DNA of 64,000 nt from JAGVPT01 sp963843065. Lineage in GTDB: Bacteria; Bacteroidota; Ignavibacteria; UBA10030; UBA8401. How positions within the stretch are numbered: the stretch's first letter is position 1; each line of letters starts with the position of its first letter. The DNA is taken from assembly GCA_963843065.1 (NCBI GenBank), contig CAWJKX010000080.1, positions 1 to 64,000 on the forward strand. The letters run 5' to 3'. Under the pieces are notes generated by a model. It saw only the letters and a list, made by a program, of their open reading frames with translations. It did not search any database and had not been told where the DNA came from. This document shows, piece by piece, positions 40,834 to 51,496 of the stretch. A program made the translations under genes and the position numbers.

Positions 40834-43800
40834 CTACTTAATCATTAGCATCTTTTTAGTTTGGACAAAATTCTCAGCGGTCAATCGGTAAAAATAGACG
40901 CCGCTTGCGACAGTCGAATTGAAATGGTTCTTGCCGTTCCATTCAACAGAATGTGTTCCGGCATTCATGATATTGTCTACCAAAGTTGCCACTTCTTCAC
41001 CCAGTGAATTATAGATCTTCAGCGATACACGCGATGATGCGGGAATTTCAAACTGAATTTTTGTTGAAGGGTTGAATGGGTTCGGATAGTTTTGCTCGAG
41101 TACCGAACTCTGACGGAACAGAGTTACCATTCGATGCAATTCCGGATACCGTTCCGGAAAACGCGGCAATAGTTCCGCCGGCGCTGACTGTCCAGCCGTA
41201 GATATTCGAGCCGTTCGCGCCAAAATCCAAATGATTCAGGCTGCCGATAGAGCCGGTAAATGACGGTGCCCAATTCGCTCCAAAGTTTGTGCTTCGGTAT
41301 ACCGAGCCTCCCACCGCTGCAAAGAAATCACTCCCCAATCCTGAAAAACCGGCCACAAAACCGCTGCCGCCAATCGAAACAGGCGACCACGTAAATCCCC
41401 CATCAGTCGTCCGCGCAGTCGCACCGGAATCGGACCCCGCCAGTCCGTATTGTGCACTGCTGAAATTAACGGCGACGCTGTTCGTAAAGGGGACCGGGCT
41501 CGACGACCATGTAGTACCGCCGTCGGTTGAGCGATAGACTTTGGCTGAACTGGTGCCAAACCAAATATCGCTTGTGCCGAATGTGGCCAATGAATTATTC
41601 CAGCCGGCTTCATTGCCAACCTGAAACGGCCCGCTGCCGGGCGACCACGTCGATCCTCCATCGGTCGTTTTCAAAAAGGTCCAACTTCCTCCAACCGGAT
41701 CACCAACAGCGATGCCGTTGCTCGCATCGAACATTTTAATCCCGTCGATGAAACCGCCGGAAAGTGTGTAGACATTCGTCCAATTTACGCCGGCATTAGT
41801 CGTTTTGTAAATGAACGTTGAGTCGCCCGGCGTCGTCGACACAAAGGCAGTGTTCGCATCGAGAGCATTGATGACATAGATATCCGCATTGCCAATTGCA
41901 CCGCCGCCTACCGGTTTCCAGGTGCTTCCTCCATTTGTCGTCGTCAACACCTGTGCTTCATTTCCAGCCGTCCACGCGATCAAAGGGCTGACCGCCTTCA
42001 CCGAAGCTAAGTTCGTGTTAATGCCTGAATTTTGAACAGTCCATCCCGGCGATACATTGGATGAAGGAGCCGTCGAAAATACGCCGCGGCCATGGGTGAA
42101 TGCAAAAAGAGCATTCGTGCCATTCTGAACTACAAGTTCATCCGTAGGAATGTACGAAGGCATGCCGGAATTGTAAGGCGACCACGCCGTACCATTGTTC
42201 GTCGTTTGGTATACGCCGGTTTCAGTCCCCACGTACTGCGTTGAGGAAGAGTTCGGGTCGATGACAAGAGAATGTACCGGGACATTCGGAAGATTTTGAG
42301 AAATGTCCGACCACGTGGACCCTTGGTCCGTGGAATACCAAACATGGCGCGAGGTCAGTGTTCCGCTTGTATTATAGCCGCCATAGCAGGCGAAGAGCCT
42401 GTTTTTGTTGTTAAGGTCGACGGTAATACGACGCACCCAGCCGCTGTTGTTTCCGACCGGAGTAATATCCTGCCATGCAGTGTCCCTCGCTGACGGATTC
42501 AAATTTGTGCAGCGGAAAATTCTCCCGTCCGTTGTTCCGGCAAATGCCAGATAATTCGATTGTGGATTCACAATAGCAACTGCACTTACATTGCCAATAG
42601 ATAATACACCGCTCGCGGCTGTCCATGAAGCAGCCGAATTGCTTGTAAGCCAGACTTTAGTAGAACCTGCTATCAGCACGCTGGAGTTTTCAGGATTTAT
42701 CGCAAACGGCGCGATAAACAAACACGTACTTGAATTGTTCGCATCGCTCAAACCGTTCACACAATTGGTCCAGTTTACGCCGCCATTGGTTGTTTTCGCC
42801 ATCGATAGATAAACATATTCTTCATACGATACCAGACTGTTTGTTTGATCTTGAGCCGTATACCCCCCATCTCCACTGACCGACTCTGTCCACGTCGAAC
42901 CACTGCCGCTGTACTTCAAATGACCGTTGTCCTGAGTCCCGCCGTAATAGGTGGGCCCATTTGTAAAAACAGCACCGCTATAAAATTGCGTGATCGCCAG
43001 ACCATTATTAAGGCTTGCCCAATGCAAGCCCGCGTCGGTCGTTTTGTAAACTCCCCCGTCGTCCCCTTCAATAATTGTATTTGCATTGTTCTTGTCAAAC
43101 ACGATGGCATGATGGTCGCAATGAACATACGGCTCTCCGTACGATGGGTCCCAGAACGACACCTGCGACCAACTATTGCCGCCGTCGGTCGATTTCATGA
43201 GATCAATGCCTCCGACGTAAATGTTGTTTGAATTAAAAGGGTCGACGGCAATGACATTGTCATACCATCCCTGGTCTTTCAAATACGATAATCCTCCGGT
43301 TGATGCAATTTTCTGCGGAGTATTAAGTTTTATCCACGTTGCGCCGGCATCCATCGATTTGAAGATACCTTTCAATCCCGCATCCCCGCTGGTGGATAGA
43401 TCTGTCGATTCAAATACAGCGAGTATGGTATTGGGATTGTTTGGATCTTGGGTGAACGCAATCCTCCCGTAATTGCTAGTCGGTAAATTCGAAGTAATTT
43501 TCGACCACGGTAGTACCCCACTTGTCGTTCGATAGATGCCTCCGAGTGCCGATCCGTTGCTTTCAACGGCAAAGACAATGACCGTTGGAGAAATTGCGAT
43601 AACATCGCAAGGATTGAAATAGTTCGTCGTGTCGATCCGTTGAACTGATTTTGGTCCACGACGTTCCGTTGTTTGTTGACATGAACAAACCGCCGGAATA
43701 AGTATATTCGCCCCCCCCGTATTTGACTGTGAAATCTTTCGTCGCCGCATAAATATTTCCCGACGGATCGGCCGCCATTTTCAAGACATTCCTGAAATCA

Positions 43801-44414
43801 GTTACCGAAGCACCTATAGTACTCGGCAGCAAGATCCACGTATCGCCAAAGTCGGTAGTTTTATAAATTCCGCCGCCGTACACCGCATCCTCGTTCAGCC
43901 ATCCTTCACCCGTCCCGGCGTAGACCACGTTGGTGTTCGTCGGGTCCATCACCATTGAACCAATCGCCATAACATCAGCCGTATCTGATTTTGGAACCCA
44001 CGATGCTCCCCCATCGGTGCTTTTCCATATTCCGCCGGACACAGATCCGATGAGGATTTGATCACTGTTTGCCGGATTAATAACAATTGAACGGACCCTC
44101 CCTCCAATATTGCCGGGACCCAACGCGGACCATGTTGATGCGGAAATTTTGCGCAAAGTCTTAGCACTTTTTAATCGTTGATTCGTGTAGCTGACCGCTT
44201 CCCGCCGAAGTTGCTGGAGATCCAGGTTTTGCTTATTGCCGGCGAGGATTGCGTACCTGTATCGATAAGCGGCATCGGGATTATCACGGTCGCCGGGAGC
44301 AGATTCCAGTAGATCGTCATCCTCGCGTGGACCCTTTCGTTCGGAAGGCCTCTGAATAAGCAGAAATGCCGCTATGGCAATAATAACGGATAAAACAAAA
44401 ACGAATTTTTTCGT
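40834..44414 (-). CDS. Asp-box/BNR repeat protein exported by type IX secretion (frameshifted)
   Basis: Very large exported protein, about 1192 residues after repair. An N-terminal hydrophobic signal (KKFVFVLSVIIAIAAFLL) precedes ~15 Asp-box motifs (KSTDGGASW, KSTDGGNSW, YSTDQGSTW, TTTNGGSTW, RSTDGGTTW and others), which build a beta-propeller as in sialidase-like and HCF136/VPS10-like proteins. The C-terminus is a type A sorting domain (NYPNPFNPSTKIQFEIP, GVYFYRL) recognised by T9SS. Frame changes, both +1: an A in AAAA (~43650) and a G in TTCGGTACTC (~41106). No ATG or GTG is in frame: the best start is ACG at 44412-44414, with GGAG eight bases upstream. Substrate or ligand unknown. Confidence 0.85.
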
Positions 44415-44426
44415 GACTGGGTCTCC

Positions 44427-44447
44427 GGTTAATGGTTAATGGCTGAA
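44427..44447. repeat. 7-bp-period tract upstream of the T9SS-exported protein
   Basis: Three heptamers, GGTTAAT twice and GGCTGAA, 13 bp upstream of the ACG start. Short but in exact register. Confidence 0.5.
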
Positions 44448-44586
44448 GAACCTACAGAATTTGTTTGAAAAGAATCCGACGGGAAGAACCTGCGCACTAC
44501 ACATCATCAAGCGTTGACGACGTGAAATCACTTCTGAAATAATACCTATTTCAGAAAGTAATGTCAAGAAATGAGGGTAGCGGCCG

Positions 44587-45501
44587 TCACTGAGAGGAAA
44601 TGACATTCCGTTTCAGATACTTTACAAGCTCGGCATAGTTGGAAACGGCAATCCCTCCGAGGACAAACGCAGCACCGACGAATGTTCTTGGAGAAAGTTC
44701 TTCCCCCAAAACGATCACTCCCAGGACAACGGCAATGATCGGCGTAATAAATGAGGTAAGCGAAAGAATCACGGCTTCGACTCTTTTAAGAAGCCAAAAA
44801 TAACTGACGAAGGTTGCAACCGACCCAAAAATTCCCAAATAGAATATCGCAAGAATTGCATGCGCCGTAAAATCAACCTTCGAAAAGTCTTCAAGCGCCG
44901 CACTCGCCGCCAACAACAGCACTGCTCCCACAAGCATCGGCACGAAGGTGATCGCGAATGGATGAATCGAATGGCCGTGCTTCTTGATGACGATGACGGA
45001 ATATGCCTGAAGAATCGCGCTCGCCAGAATTGCCGCCATTCCCCACGACGTGTTCGGTCCGGAGATATGAATATCGTTTGAAAAAATTTCAAGGATGCCA
45101 AAGAAACCGAGCACGATGCCCGATATTTTCCAGACGGTTATTTTTTCATTTGGAAGGAAGAGATACGCAAAGAGGGCTACCATGAACGGATAGATCGAGA
45201 AAACGATGGACGTTAAACCGGACGGAATAAACTGCTCGCCCCAGTAGACCAGCGCAAAGGGGAGGCTGAACGACGTGAGCGCGACAATCACATAGAACAT
45301 GCGTTCGCTTCGATTGAACGGAATTTTCACGCCGCGTACCTTGATCAACGTAAACAGCAAAGCGCTGGCTACAAGAAAACGGCAACCCGCCGCCAAGAAG
45401 GGCGTCATCGTTTCCAACCCTATCTTGATGACGAGCCACGTCGATCCCCAAATACTGCAGACCAAGAAGTATGACAGATAAACGCGGAGTCGTTCGCTCA
45501 T
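44587..45501 (-). CDS. EamA/DMT-family transporter
   Basis: 304-residue inner-membrane protein with ten predicted helices in two EamA repeats (~7-140 and ~155-295). The signature SIWGSTWLVIKIG near the start of helix 1 and YWLGEQFIP-like YWGEQFIPSGLTSIVFS in helix 3-4 are typical of drug/metabolite exporters of the RhaT/YdcZ type. Substrate unknown. Start ATG at 45501 abuts the stop of the DUF1015 gene (45502), so the two are co-transcribed. Confidence 0.9.
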   Translation of the reverse strand: MSERLRVYLSYFLVCSIWGSTWLVIKIGLETMTPFLAAGCRFLVASALLFTLIKVRGVKIPFNRSERMFYVIVALTSFSLPFALVYWGEQFIPSGLTSIVFSIYPFMVALFAYLFLPNEKITVWKISGIVLGFFGILEIFSNDIHISGPNTSWGMAAILASAILQAYSVIVIKKHGHSIHPFAITFVPMLVGAVLLLAASAALEDFSKVDFTAHAILAIFYLGIFGSVATFVSYFWLLKRVEAVILSLTSFITPIIAVVLGVIVLGEELSPRTFVGAAFVLGGIAVSNYAELVKYLKRNVISSQ

Positions 45502-46783
45502 TCAGTCTGCCATCTTATTGAGGACTAAGCCGGAAAGAAGCTTGGGGTAAAAGAAGGTCGATTTTTGGGGCATCGTCTGACCGGCCTTCGCGACGGCGCG
45601 CACCTGGCCGATCTTCGTCGGGTTCACGACGAATGCCACCTGCGCCACCCCGTTTACCATTTCATTTTCGCACTCAGCGACGCTCTGGATGTAATGGATG
45701 TTCAGCTTTTTCTCCTGTGCTTCGACAGAGATGCCGAGCACATTGCCGAGGAAATACGAATGAAGGAGCACGACGTCGAGGTCCTTCACCTCGGCGGGCA
45801 GCGACAGTGAAACCAAAGAGTCAACTGCCCCACGATCTTTCAAAGATGCTATCCAGTACTTTGCAGCTGCATTGACGATAATTCCATAGGCATACCGCGA
45901 ATACGACCCAAGCGCCTTCATCATCGCCTCTTGCGAAGAAAATTCTGTAAGCGTAAAATATTTTTGAACCGTCGATGAAAACTCTTTCCAGTCAAACTTT
46001 GGCAGGCTGTGGATAACGCGGTGCGTCGGAAAGATAACCAGGCCCTCGTCGTCGAGGTTCGTGAAGAACATCATAACATAATTATACAGCTCTGTCCCGT
46101 TATGGTTAGGGTTTTGAGACTTCATCAGGTTTCTGTAAGCGAGTGCGGTCTCATACCGGTGATGGCCGTCTGCGATCAACACCTGCTTCGGTTTCACCTC
46201 TTGCGCGATTTTTTCAATCGTCCGGCTCTCGGTAATCACCCAAAGCTGGTTCCGGACATTCTCAAACGTAACATCCACGGCAGCCGGCGTTGAGTACAGA
46301 TGGATTAATAATGCCGTCAACGTTCTTTGCCGCATCGGAATAGAGGCTGAAGATCTGGCTAAAATTTGAATTGGTCGCTTTAAAAAGTTTGAACCGGTCT
46401 TCCTTCGCTTTCGACAGCGTTTTCTCGTGAGGAAGTACGATTCCCTTTTCAAATTCCTCCAGGTGGCAAAGCGCGATGAAGCCTTTTCGTTGAATTGTAG
46501 CTCCTGTCGTCGTTGTAAAAGTTTGAACAAGAGGATAAATCGCCGGGTGCTCTTCTCGCGCAAGGACGTGTTCCTCCTGCCATTCGTTGAACGATTTTGC
46601 GGCAGCGGAATATCGGTCTTCCTCACGGCCGAGGATTAACCGTACGATGTTGTGTGCGTCTTTGTCGTACAGTTGATTTTGCTGTTCCGGCGAAATAACA
46701 TCGTACGGAGGAGCCACAACAGTATTAATATTGACCTTGGTTTGGTTGTATCGGATTCCGCGAAACGGTCTTATGATCGGCAT
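45502..46783 (-). CDS. DUF1015 family protein (frameshifted)
   Basis: About 426 residues after repair. The N-terminal half (MPIIRPFRGIRYN, VAPPYDVISPEQQ, HNIVRLILG) and the C-terminal half (IADGHHRYETALAYRN, PTHRVIH) are both DUF1015 signatures; function unknown, found in bacteria and some archaea, sometimes annotated as a SpoU-like or serine kinase-like protein. The frame changes by +1 near 46310 (repair gives DGILIHLYSTPAAVDVT). Upstream is a 7-bp-period tract (46815-46849). Confidence 0.85.
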
Positions 46784-46814
46784 AGAGTTTTGTCGATTGA
46801 TGTGAAGTCGTTAC

Positions 46815-46849
46815 ATTTTCGATTTACGATTTGCAATTTTCAATTTGGA
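46815..46849. repeat. 7-bp-period tract upstream of the DUF1015 gene
   Basis: Five heptamers ATTTTCG, ATTTACG, ATTTGCA, ATTTTCA and ATTTGGA, 32 bp upstream of the gene start. Confidence 0.75.
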
Positions 46850-46887
46850 ACATCTCGCGTGTAGATTGCATGTTTCTCATTTTTTTC

Positions 46888-46936
46888 TTTTCACTTTTCA
46901 CTTTTAACTTTTCACTTTTAACTTCCTACTTATTCT
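46888..46936. repeat. 7-bp-period tract after era
   Basis: Six to seven heptamers of the TTTTCAC / TTTTAAC type, ending TTCCTAC, overlapping the era stop codon. Confidence 0.75.
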
Positions 46937-47834
46937 CGTACCCCAACCTCCTCAGCCACGCATCCTCACCCCGCCAATTCTCTCTTACTTTCACATGGAG
47001 TTCAAGAAACACGGAATGGCCGAGAAAGGCTTCAATGTCCTTTCGTGCCTTCTCGCCGACCGATTTTAATGCCGAGCCTCCTTTGCCGATGAGAATTCCT
47101 TTCTGCGACTGCCGCTCGACAAAAATTTCGGCGCTGATGAAATGCTTCTTCTTTTCCCGTTCATTGAACGCAACAATATCGACCGTTGTCGAATACGGAA
47201 TTTCCTGCGAGAACTGGTCGAAAATTTTTTCCCTGATAATTTCACCGACGAAGAATTTTTCGGGCGCTGCACTTACCATGTCTGCCGGATAGTACGGCGG
47301 ATGATCGGGTAAATAACGGACTATTGTCGATATCAGGTCTTCAGTTCCGTCGTTGTTGAGCGCGGAGAGCGGAAGAATCTCTTCGAACGGAAACACTTTG
47401 CTGAACCTCTCAATCATCGGAAGAAGTTCAGCCTTTTCTACCCTGTCGATTTTGTTGATCGCAAGGAACGTCTTTTTCTTTGCACCTCGAATCTTTTCGA
47501 GCGCCGTCTCATCCTTTTGATATATTCCGTTCTTTATCTTTTCCGCGTCGACAAGCAGCAGGACAACATCGGCTTCATCGAGGGCCGACGAGGAATAGTG
47601 CATCATCACCTCCTGCAGCAAATACCTTGGTGTGATAATTCCCGGTGTATCGAGGAACACGATCTGATAATTTTCTCCCGTTAAAATTCCGAGAATTTTA
47701 TGCCGCGTCGTCTGAGGCTTATCAGTAACAATGGAAATCTTCTGTTTCAGCAGCGTGTTCATCAGCGTCGATTTGCCGACATTCGGCTCGCCGACTAAGG
47801 CAACGTATCCTGCTTTGTGGGGTGTTGTTTCCAT
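46926..47834 (-). CDS. era: GTPase Era
   Basis: Essential GTPase that binds 16S rRNA 3' end during 30S assembly. 302 residues from the ATG at 47834; a longer frame to a TTG at 47873 was not chosen because conservation begins at METTPHKAGYVALVG. G1 GEPNVGKST, G2 TT in PQTTRHKI, G3 DTPGI, G4 NKID, then the C-terminal KH domain with GKGGSALKSVGEKARKDIE and VKVRENWRGEDAWLRRLGY. Intact. Its 3' end runs into a 7-bp-period tract (46888-46936). Confidence 0.95.
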   Translation of the reverse strand: METTPHKAGYVALVGEPNVGKSTLMNTLLKQKISIVTDKPQTTRHKILGILTGENYQIVFLDTPGIITPRYLLQEVMMHYSSSALDEADVVLLLVDAEKIKNGIYQKDETALEKIRGAKKKTFLAINKIDRVEKAELLPMIERFSKVFPFEEILPLSALNNDGTEDLISTIVRYLPDHPPYYPADMVSAAPEKFFVGEIIREKIFDQFSQEIPYSTTVDIVAFNEREKKKHFISAEIFVERQSQKGILIGKGGSALKSVGEKARKDIEAFLGHSVFLELHVKVRENWRGEDAWLRRLGYENK

Positions 47835-48096
47835 TTCTTGGGTTAATATACCTATAAATGGAAAGAGTTTCAATGAAGGGCGGGTTAACCCTTCGTGTCC
47901 TTAACGACCTTTACGGTTTTTCTTTTAACCGGCAAGGACGCAAAGAATGCTAAGGCAGCCAAAATGTATCGGGGATGTGGCGTTTACGGTTTAGAGAAGA
48001 AATTCGAAGTGAGTGTCAAATTCAAAATCGGACAACGACCCGTCGACGGAAAATTTTCATTTGAACAAATACGACAAAAGCCCGTCGCTCCAGAAT

Positions 48097-48477
48097 CTAC
48101 TTCGCAACCAATTTCTTGTATGCGGCAACATCCATCAGCAGATCGAGTTCGGCCGGCTTTTCAATCTTCACTTTAATCATCCAGCCTTGCTCGTACGGAT
48201 CTTTGTTCACGAGTTCTGGAGAATCATGTATTTTCTTATTTACTTCCAATACTTCTCCCGTAACGGGAGAATAAAGGTCTGAGACAGCTTTTACCGCTTC
48301 AACCGTACCGAAAGCCTGGCTGTATTCTACTCTTTTTCCCGCTGCCGGCAATTCGACGAAAACGATATCTCCCAATTCCCCTTGCGCGTAATCGGTGATG
48401 CCGATGTACCCGGCGCCCGCCTCAACGCGAATCCATTCATGGTCTTTGGTATATTTCAATTTTTCAGGAAAATTCAT
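48097..48477 (-). CDS. gcvH: Glycine cleavage system H protein
   Basis: Lipoyl carrier of the glycine cleavage system, 126 residues from the ATG at 48477 (AAGGTG upstream). The lipoyl domain is seen with the attachment Lys in FGTVEAVKAVSDLYSP (~residue 64 of the frame), preceded by IGITDYAQGELGDIVFVELP and followed by EVNKKIHDSPELVNKDPYEQGWMIKVK. The other gcv genes are not in the window; a lone gcvH is common. May also serve in lipoate transfer. Confidence 0.95.
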   Translation of the reverse strand: MNFPEKLKYTKDHEWIRVEAGAGYIGITDYAQGELGDIVFVELPAAGKRVEYSQAFGTVEAVKAVSDLYSPVTGEVLEVNKKIHDSPELVNKDPYEQGWMIKVKIEKPAELDLLMDVAAYKKLVAK

Positions 48478-48518
48478 ATGCACCTTTCTCTTTCGATGTC
48501 AACGGAAACAAAGAACCC

Positions 48519-49866
48519 CTAGTCTCCGATGTTAAATGTATCGATGAATTTCGTATCAAAGATACCGCTGCGAAATTTCTCGTTCTGCATCACCTTCTGC
48601 TGAAAAGGTATGGTCGTGTGAATCCCCTCGATAATGCATTCCTCGAGAGCATATTCCATCTTCGTGATGGCTTCGTCCCGCGTGTTGGCATGAACGATGA
48701 GTTTGGCGACGAGAGAATCGTAGTACGGCGGAATCTGGTAGCCGGCGTAGATGTGCGAGTCAATACGGATGCCGGGCCCGCCCCCAAAATGTAGACTCGT
48801 GATCTTTCCCGGAGACGGACGGAAATCGTGTTCGGGGTCCTCTGCGTTGATACGGCATTCAATAGCATGCCCCTGAAATTTCACCTTCTTGCTGCTCAGC
48901 CGCTTTCCCGCAGCAATCTCGATCTGCGATTTGATCAGGTCGTAGCCCGTAACAAATTCTGTTACCGGATGTTCAACCTGGATTCTCGTGTTCATTTCCA
49001 TGAAATAAAAATTCCCGGACTTGTCGAGGAGGAATTCAATCGTTCCCGCACCAAGGTACTTTACGCTCTTCGCTCCTTTGATAGCAGCGGCGCCCATTTT
49101 CTCGCGCAGTTCGGCGTTGACGCCCGGCGATGGAGATTCTTCTATCAGTTTTTGGTGACGGCGCTGCACTGAACAATCCCGTTCGCCGAGATGAATGACG
49201 TTGCCGTACAGAATCCCCCAACACCTGAATTTCGATGTGGCGAGGCTCTTCAAGATATTTTTCCATATACACATCGGGATTACCGAAAGCCGATTCCGCT
49301 TCGTGGCGCGCGGTTTGAAACGCGTTCTCAACTTCACTGTCGGAACGAACGATGCGCATGCCTCTTCCGCCCCCCCCCGCCGACGCTTTGATAATCACCG
49401 GCATCCCGATTTCATTCGCAAGGCGTTTTGCCTCTTCGACGTCTTTCACAACTCCGTCGCTCCCGGGAACAACAGGCACTCCCGCTTTCTTCATCGTCTC
49501 TTTGGCGAGCGACTTGTCTCCCATCGCCGTGATCATTTCCGGCTTCGGCCCGATGAATTGCAAACCGGAGGTCAAACAGATTTCTGAGAACTGGGCGTTC
49601 TCCGCCAGGAAACCATATCCCGGATGAACGGCGTCAGCGTTGGTAACTTCTGCGGCGGCGAGAATGCGCGGAATATTAAGGTAGCTTTCCTTGCTTGCAG
49701 GCGGACCGATGCAAATCGCCTCATCGGCGAATCGTACATGGAGTGATTCCCTGTCCGCTTCCGAGAAAACGGCAACAGTCGCGATACCGAGTTCACGGCA
49801 CGCGCGAATGATGCGAAGGGCTATTTCGCCTCTGTTCGCAATAAGAATCTTGTTAAATAACCGCAT
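48519..49866 (-). CDS. accC: Acetyl-CoA carboxylase, biotin carboxylase subunit (frameshifted)
   Basis: ATP-grasp enzyme that carboxylates biotin on AccB, first committed step of fatty-acid synthesis. About 448 residues after repair, standard length. Seen: KILIANRGEIALRIIRACRE, the glycine-rich ATP loop KASAGGGGRGMR, the carboxylase motif FYFMEMNTRIQVEHPVTE and AIECRINAEDP. An extra T (~49212, GATTCTG) breaks EIQVLGDLYGNVIHLGERDCS. Lies ~70 bp after accB. Confidence 0.94.
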
Positions 49867-49938
49867 TTCCGCAAATCACCAAGGACTTGTTCTACGAAAG
49901 AATTTCTACAATATGAAAAGGGCCTAGCGGGAAAAACA

Positions 49939-50403
49939 TCAGGCGGCTTCGACGAGAAAAAGCACCTGGTTATATTCGACTGGTTTGCCGTTTTCGACAC
50001 AAATTTTCACAACCTTCCCTGTGCTGTCGGACTCGATCTCGTTCATCAATTTCATAGCTTCAACGATACACAGCACCGTCCCCTCTTCTATATTTTGTCC
50101 TACTTCAACATAATTGGCTGCGTCAGGAGCCGGGGCGCGGTAAAAAGTGCCGACGATCGGCGACTTTACTTCATGGTATTTTTTTTCCGCGACCGGAGCG
50201 GGTTCAGCCGCTTGCTGTGCGACTGGCGCCGCGGCTGGGGGCACCTGCGGCGGCATTACTGCCGGGGCCATTTGATGAAGGACGCCGACGTTGCTTGCAT
50301 TCTTTGTGATCCGAATCCGAACACCTTTTTCTTCCAGCTCGATTTCATTGACGTTGCTCTCCTCGACCAGCTTCAAAACCTTCTTAACAAATGCCAAATC
50401 CAT
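49939..50403 (-). CDS. accB: Acetyl-CoA carboxylase biotin carboxyl carrier protein
   Basis: Carries biotin between biotin carboxylase and carboxyltransferase. 154 residues, intact. N-terminal helix (FVKKVLKLVEESNVNEIELEE), a Pro/Ala-rich flexible linker (~45-75), then the biotinyl domain with the attachment site EAMKLMNEIE (Lys ~118) and the thumb-type C-terminus YNQVLFLVE. Gene order efp, accB, accC is common in this group and suggests one operon. Confidence 0.96.
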   Translation of the reverse strand: MDLAFVKKVLKLVEESNVNEIELEEKGVRIRITKNASNVGVLHQMAPAVMPPQVPPAAAPVAQQAAEPAPVAEKKYHEVKSPIVGTFYRAPAPDAANYVEVGQNIEEGTVLCIVEAMKLMNEIESDSTGKVVKICVENGKPVEYNQVLFLVEAA

Positions 50404-50444
50404 TATCGCTCCATCGGGATAGTGATGAATTGGTGGACAGCAAA

Positions 50445-51008
50445 TTATTGCTTCACGCGGTCAAGATATTGACCGGTGCGGGTGTCGACGCGAATCACTT
50501 CGCCTTCGCTGATAAAAAGAGGAACATTGACCATTGCACCGGTTTCCAATTTGGCCGGCTTGGTGCCCGGGTTCGCCGTGTCGCCGCGGACTCCGGGAAC
50601 GGTTTCAACAATTTTCAATTCCACATTAAACGGAAGCTCGGCGCCAACAGGGTCGTTCCCGTCGAACATCACTTCAACCGTGAGCCCTTCTTTCAAGAAT
50701 TTCGCCCCCGTGCCGAGAATTTTTTCATCGATGGGAATCTGCTCGTACGTCTCCTGGTCCATGAAGTGGTAGCTCTGCCCGTCATTAAAAAGATATTGAT
50801 ACTGCTTCCGCTCAACGCGGACAATTTCAACCTCTTCACCCGAACGGAACCGGTTTTCCATCGTCCTTCCGCTCCGGATGTTGCGCATCTTCGCCTGATA
50901 AAAAGCGCGCAAATTCCCAGGCGTCCGGTGCTGGTACTCTTCGAGAACGTGAAGTTCGCCGTTAAATCGCAGGAATGTGCCTATTTTCAAATCGGATGTT
51001 GTTGCCAT
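50445..51008 (-). CDS. efp: Elongation factor P
   Basis: Rescues ribosomes stalled at polyproline. 187 residues with three beta-barrel domains: KOW-like N-terminus (DLKIGTFLRFNGELHVLEEYQH), OB domains (YQYLFNDGQSYHFMDQETYEQI and VRVDTRTGQYLDRVK). The domain I tip loop reads HRTPGNLRAFYQ: where EpmA-type proteins have Lys34 (PGKG) and EarP-type have Arg32, there is Asn. Such PGN loops occur in green sulfur bacteria and relatives, so this copy is probably used unmodified or modified by another route. First gene of the acc operon. Confidence 0.95.
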   Translation of the reverse strand: MATTSDLKIGTFLRFNGELHVLEEYQHRTPGNLRAFYQAKMRNIRSGRTMENRFRSGEEVEIVRVERKQYQYLFNDGQSYHFMDQETYEQIPIDEKILGTGAKFLKEGLTVEVMFDGNDPVGAELPFNVELKIVETVPGVRGDTANPGTKPAKLETGAMVNVPLFISEGEVIRVDTRTGQYLDRVKQ

Positions 51009-51133
51009 AAATAACCCTAGCTCTTCAATCGTAAGAAATTGCTCAAAAAATTTGTAAAATGGACGCCGTTTCCGTATTTTAGCGGCAAAAATATAGTCAG
51101 ATTGGCAGCGAAAGTCAAGAAGGAAACCCTCCC

Positions 51134-51475
51134 GTGCATAAACGAATCAGCCTTCCCATCCTGTTTCTTCTCTTTTTGTTCATAGTTTTCGGAGGATGCA
51201 GCACCCCGGCACCCAAAAAATTCTCGAATGAGACGGTTCACGTATACGCGGAGTTGCTTGCAATGCATGAGAAGGAAAAACTATTCGGCTTCATACCCGA
51301 TTCTACGTACCGGCACGAAGTGAGGGATTTCTTTTCAGCGAAAAAAATAAACGAGGAAGATTTTCGAAAACAAGTAGCCGCAATTTCGCACGACGATATT
51401 GCGTGGCGGGATTTTCTCAGCAAATCTATGGCAGTACTCGACAGTATCAAAGCCGCCAGGGGAACGCAGCATTGA
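51134..51475 (+). CDS. Small lipoprotein (DUF4296-like)
   Basis: 113 residues from a GTG at 51134 (AGAAGGA upstream). Signal sequence ILFLLFLFIVFGGCS with lipobox VFGGC (lipid Cys ~22), then a helical domain with an HxxxR/D-type pattern (YAELLAMHEKEKLFGF, YRHEVRDFFSAKKINEEDFRKQ). Size and layout resemble DUF4296 lipoproteins of Bacteroidota; weak support. Divergent from efp, convergent with the GAF kinase. Confidence 0.6.
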   Translation: MHKRISLPILFLLFLFIVFGGCSTPAPKKFSNETVHVYAELLAMHEKEKLFGFIPDSTYRHEVRDFFSAKKINEEDFRKQVAAISHDDIAWRDFLSKSMAVLDSIKAARGTQH

Positions 51476-51496
51476 AATAAGGGGGAGTTTCTCCGC

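Noticed and set aside
43221..43472. Plus-strand frame within the Asp-box protein
   Set aside because: Antisense to repeated Asp-box coding sequence; no support.
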